From Maritimibacter sp. 55A14 (GTDB lineage: Bacteria; Pseudomonadota; Alphaproteobacteria; Rhodobacterales; Rhodobacteraceae), in contig NZ_QEYE01000024.1 of assembly GCF_003122205.1 (NCBI RefSeq), forward strand, positions 1-42,500: a DNA stretch of 42,500 bases, in the 5' to 3' direction. Both the position numbers and the translations under genes were made by a program. Of this stretch, positions 40,588 through 42,500 are shown piece by piece. A model generated the notes under the pieces. The model saw nothing but the letters and a program-made list of their open reading frames with translations, did no database searches and had not been told where the DNA came from. Position 1 is the first letter of the stretch; the number at the start of each line of letters is the position of its first letter.

Positions 40588-42102
40588 ATGGGCAGCGCGA
40601 CACGGGTTCTGGAAATTCTGGCCATGGGGTTCATCGGCGTGATCGGGGTGGCGGCGCTGGCGCTTGCCGTGCTCTTCGTCTTCGACCGCTGCCAGACGGC
40701 GGACGCGATCCGGCGCAACTATCCGGTGATCGGCCGGTTCCGGGGCGTGTTCACCACGCTGGGGGAGTTCTTCCGGCAGTATTTCTTCGCCATGGACCGC
40801 GAGGAACTGCCATTCAACCGCGCGCAGCGCGACTGGGTGGCGCGCGCCGCGGCGGATCGCGGCAACACCATCGCCTTCGGCTCGACCCGCAACCTGTCGG
40901 TGCCGGGCACGGCGATCTTCGTGAACGCGGCCTTCCCGCCGCTGGAGGAACAGGCCGCCGTCACGCAGCCCATGCTGATCGGTCCATATGCCCGGCAGCC
41001 CTATGAGGCGAAGTCGATCTTCAACATCTCCGGCATGAGTTTCGGCGCGGTCTCCCGCCCGGCGGTGGAGGCGCTGTCGCGCGGCGCGGCGGAGGCGGGC
41101 ATCTGGCTCAATTCCGGCGAGGGAGGGTTGTCGCCCTGGCACCTCTCCGGCGGCTGCGACATCGTCTTCCAGATCGGCACAGCCAAATACGGCGTGCGCG
41201 ATGGCGACGGGCGGCTTTGTGACGACAGGCTGCGCGCCGTGGCGGCGCATCCGCAGGTCCGCATGTTTGAACTGAAGCTGGCGCAGGGTGCGAAACCGGG
41301 CAAGGGCGGCATCCTGCCCGGCGCGAAGGTCACGCCGGAGATCGCGGAGATCCGCGGCATTCCTGCCGGGCGCGACAGCATCTCGCCCAACCGCCATGTG
41401 GAGGTGGATGATTTCGGGGATCTTCTGGACCTTATCGGCCATGTGCGCGAGGTGACAGGCAAGCCGGTTGGCATGAAGACCGTGGTCGGCGCGCCGGATG
41501 CGCTGCGCGGCTTCTTCGCGATGATCCGCGAGCGCGGGGCGGAAAGCGCGCCCGATTTCATCACCATCGACGGGGGAGAGGGCGGGACCGGCGCCGCGCC
41601 CATGCCGCTGATGGACCTCGTCGGGATGCCGATCCGCGAGGCGCTGCCGCAGGTCGCCGATCTATTGCAGGAGTACGAACTGAAGGACCGTATCCGCCTG
41701 ATCGCCAGCGCCAAGCTGGTCAATCCCGGCGATGTGGCCTGGGCGCTGGCCGCCGGCGCGGATTTCGTGACGTCGGCACGCGGCTTCATGTTCGCGCTGG
41801 GATGCATCCAGGCGCTCAAGTGCAACCGGAACACCTGCCCGACCGGGATCACCACCCACGATCCCAAGCTCCAGAAGGGGCTGGTTCCGGAGGTGAAATA
41901 CCGCAAGGTCGCCGCCTATGCCCGCTGCATCTGCCACGAGGTGGAGACGATCGCTCATTCTGTTGGCGTGACCGAGCCCCGGCAGTTGCGCCGCGATCAT
42001 GTGCGCATCGTTCAGGACAGCGGCCGGTCGCTGCCGATGCACGAGATTTTCCCGCCGCAGGGGGCGGGATCGCGCGGCGAAACGGATTTGACGATCGCGT
42101 GA
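40588..42102 (+). CDS. Membrane-anchored glutamate-synthase-like FMN protein
   Basis: A 504-residue protein of the GltB2-type FMN-binding glutamate synthase family. An N-terminal membrane anchor (about 10-31, AMGFIGVIGVAALALAVLFVF) precedes the FMN barrel. Barrel motifs include FNISGMSFGAVSRPAVEAL, LNSGEGGLSPWH, ITIDGGEGGTGAAP and ADFVTSARGFMFALGC. The [3Fe-4S] cysteines Cys406, Cys412 and Cys417 (C-x5-C-x4-C) are present. There is no N-terminal glutaminase domain, so it cannot use glutamine by itself and may be an oxidoreductase of other function. AGGAAAGG precedes the ATG. The 256-bp gap upstream (40332-40587) must hold both divergent promoters; I found no clear site and no convincing gene there. 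Confidence 0.9.
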   Translation: MGSATRVLEILAMGFIGVIGVAALALAVLFVFDRCQTADAIRRNYPVIGRFRGVFTTLGEFFRQYFFAMDREELPFNRAQRDWVARAAADRGNTIAFGSTRNLSVPGTAIFVNAAFPPLEEQAAVTQPMLIGPYARQPYEAKSIFNISGMSFGAVSRPAVEALSRGAAEAGIWLNSGEGGLSPWHLSGGCDIVFQIGTAKYGVRDGDGRLCDDRLRAVAAHPQVRMFELKLAQGAKPGKGGILPGAKVTPEIAEIRGIPAGRDSISPNRHVEVDDFGDLLDLIGHVREVTGKPVGMKTVVGAPDALRGFFAMIRERGAESAPDFITIDGGEGGTGAAPMPLMDLVGMPIREALPQVADLLQEYELKDRIRLIASAKLVNPGDVAWALAAGADFVTSARGFMFALGCIQALKCNRNTCPTGITTHDPKLQKGLVPEVKYRKVAAYARCICHEVETIAHSVGVTEPRQLRRDHVRIVQDSGRSLPMHEIFPPQGAGSRGETDLTIA

Positions 42103-42180
42103 GACGGCGTCGGGATGTTTTGCCCTGAGCGTATCCTGAACCATGTTACGGTCCCGAGAGGCCAAGGAAAGGAATGCGAC

Positions 42181-42500
42181 GTGTTTCGATTCAAGACTAA
42201 TCTGAAGCCGTCCGACGTGACCCCGAAGGCAGCCTGGCTGAATCGCAGGGCGCTGATGACGGGCGCGGGTGGTGCGGCGCTGGCCGGGATGCTGGGCGGG
42301 ACGGCGCGCGCCGGGTTAGATGCCGTGCCGAGCCGCTATTCCACCGCCGCGGAACCCAACAGCCTGGACGACATTACGCAATACAATAATTTCTACGAAT
42401 TCGGGACCCGCAAGACGGACCCCGCGCGCCACGCCCATGCGCTGACGACCGACCCCTGGCAGGTCACGATTGACGGGCTGGTGGACAAGCCCGGCGCCTA
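42181..42500 (+). CDS. msrP: Periplasmic methionine sulfoxide reductase catalytic subunit (partial, 5' end)
   Basis: The first 106 codons of a molybdopterin enzyme of the MsrP/YedY family; the rest lies beyond the window. A GTG start at 42181 is supported by GGAAAGGA upstream. The N-terminus carries a Tat signal (LNRRALMTGAGGAALAGML, cleaved near TARA). The family hallmark follows: ITQYNNFYEFGTRKTDPA and the start of the Mo-cofactor domain DPWQVTIDGLVDKPG. MsrP with the haem protein MsrQ repairs oxidised methionines in periplasmic proteins; msrQ is expected next. The 78 bp before the gene hold no clear promoter, so it may be read from the glutamate-synthase-like gene. Confidence 0.92.
   Translation, partial: MFRFKTNLKPSDVTPKAAWLNRRALMTGAGGAALAGMLGGTARAGLDAVPSRYSTAAEPNSLDDITQYNNFYEFGTRKTDPARHAHALTTDPWQVTIDGLVDKPGA

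Overview
The window is a high-GC (mid-60s percent, judged by eye), densely packed piece of an alphaproteobacterial chromosome, most likely from the Rhodobacterales (Roseobacter/Rhodobacter relatives). The evidence is the order tuf - tRNA-Trp - secE - nusG - rplKA - rplJL - rpoBC, the sequences of NusG, L10 (GTG start) and the 41-residue L36, and a typical Rhodobacterales mix of liv-type transport, DinB, PyrF and ClpB. I see no prophage, insertion sequence, CRISPR array or plasmid functions.

Layout. 1-2281: the 3' end of tuf, a divergent DUF1330-like/LysR pair, a Tat-exported MsrB and tRNA-Trp. 2381-15716: the secE-nusG-rplK-rplA-rplJ-rplL-rpoB-rpoC superoperon, with leader structures, a terminator after rplA and an attenuator-like terminator after rplL. 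An unrelated minus-strand Hint-domain gene, frameshifted in this sequence, sits between rplA and rplJ. 15841-17108: a second DUF1330-like/LysR divergent pair, paralogous to the first and placed after rpoC just as the first is placed after tuf. 17112-29767: a transport/activation locus made of a response regulator and hybrid histidine kinase (minus), an acyl-CoA-synthetase-like protein, all five components of a LIV-type (HAAT) ABC transporter, a small frameshifted exported protein, a protein of unknown function made of two tandem copies of one domain (minus), and a PaaK-like protein without the normal ATP-binding P-loop. 29879-31750: an exported degenerate-caspase/peptidoglycan-binding protein and rpmJ. 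31818-42500: tRNA-Val, an N-formylglutamate amidohydrolase-like enzyme, dinB, an SPFH/NfeD pair, pyrF, a small conserved-looking protein, clpB behind a heat-shock (sigma32-type) promoter, a short-chain dehydrogenase, a membrane-anchored glutamate-synthase-like FMN protein and the start of msrP.

How the genes work together. The first third is the core transcription/translation operon. The middle third looks like a dedicated uptake and CoA-activation system for an unidentified carboxylate: periplasmic binding protein, two permeases, two ATPases and two adenylate-forming-enzyme homologues, probably controlled by the divergently transcribed two-component system. A direct repeat of CGTTACA at 10-bp spacing lies in the control region. 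The last third is housekeeping and stress genes. The least explained items are the tandem-domain protein at 27582-28394 with its GTATAC dyad operator, the P-loop-less PaaK homologue, the twin DUF1330/LysR modules, and three probable homopolymer frameshifts that may be assembly errors rather than real pseudogenes.
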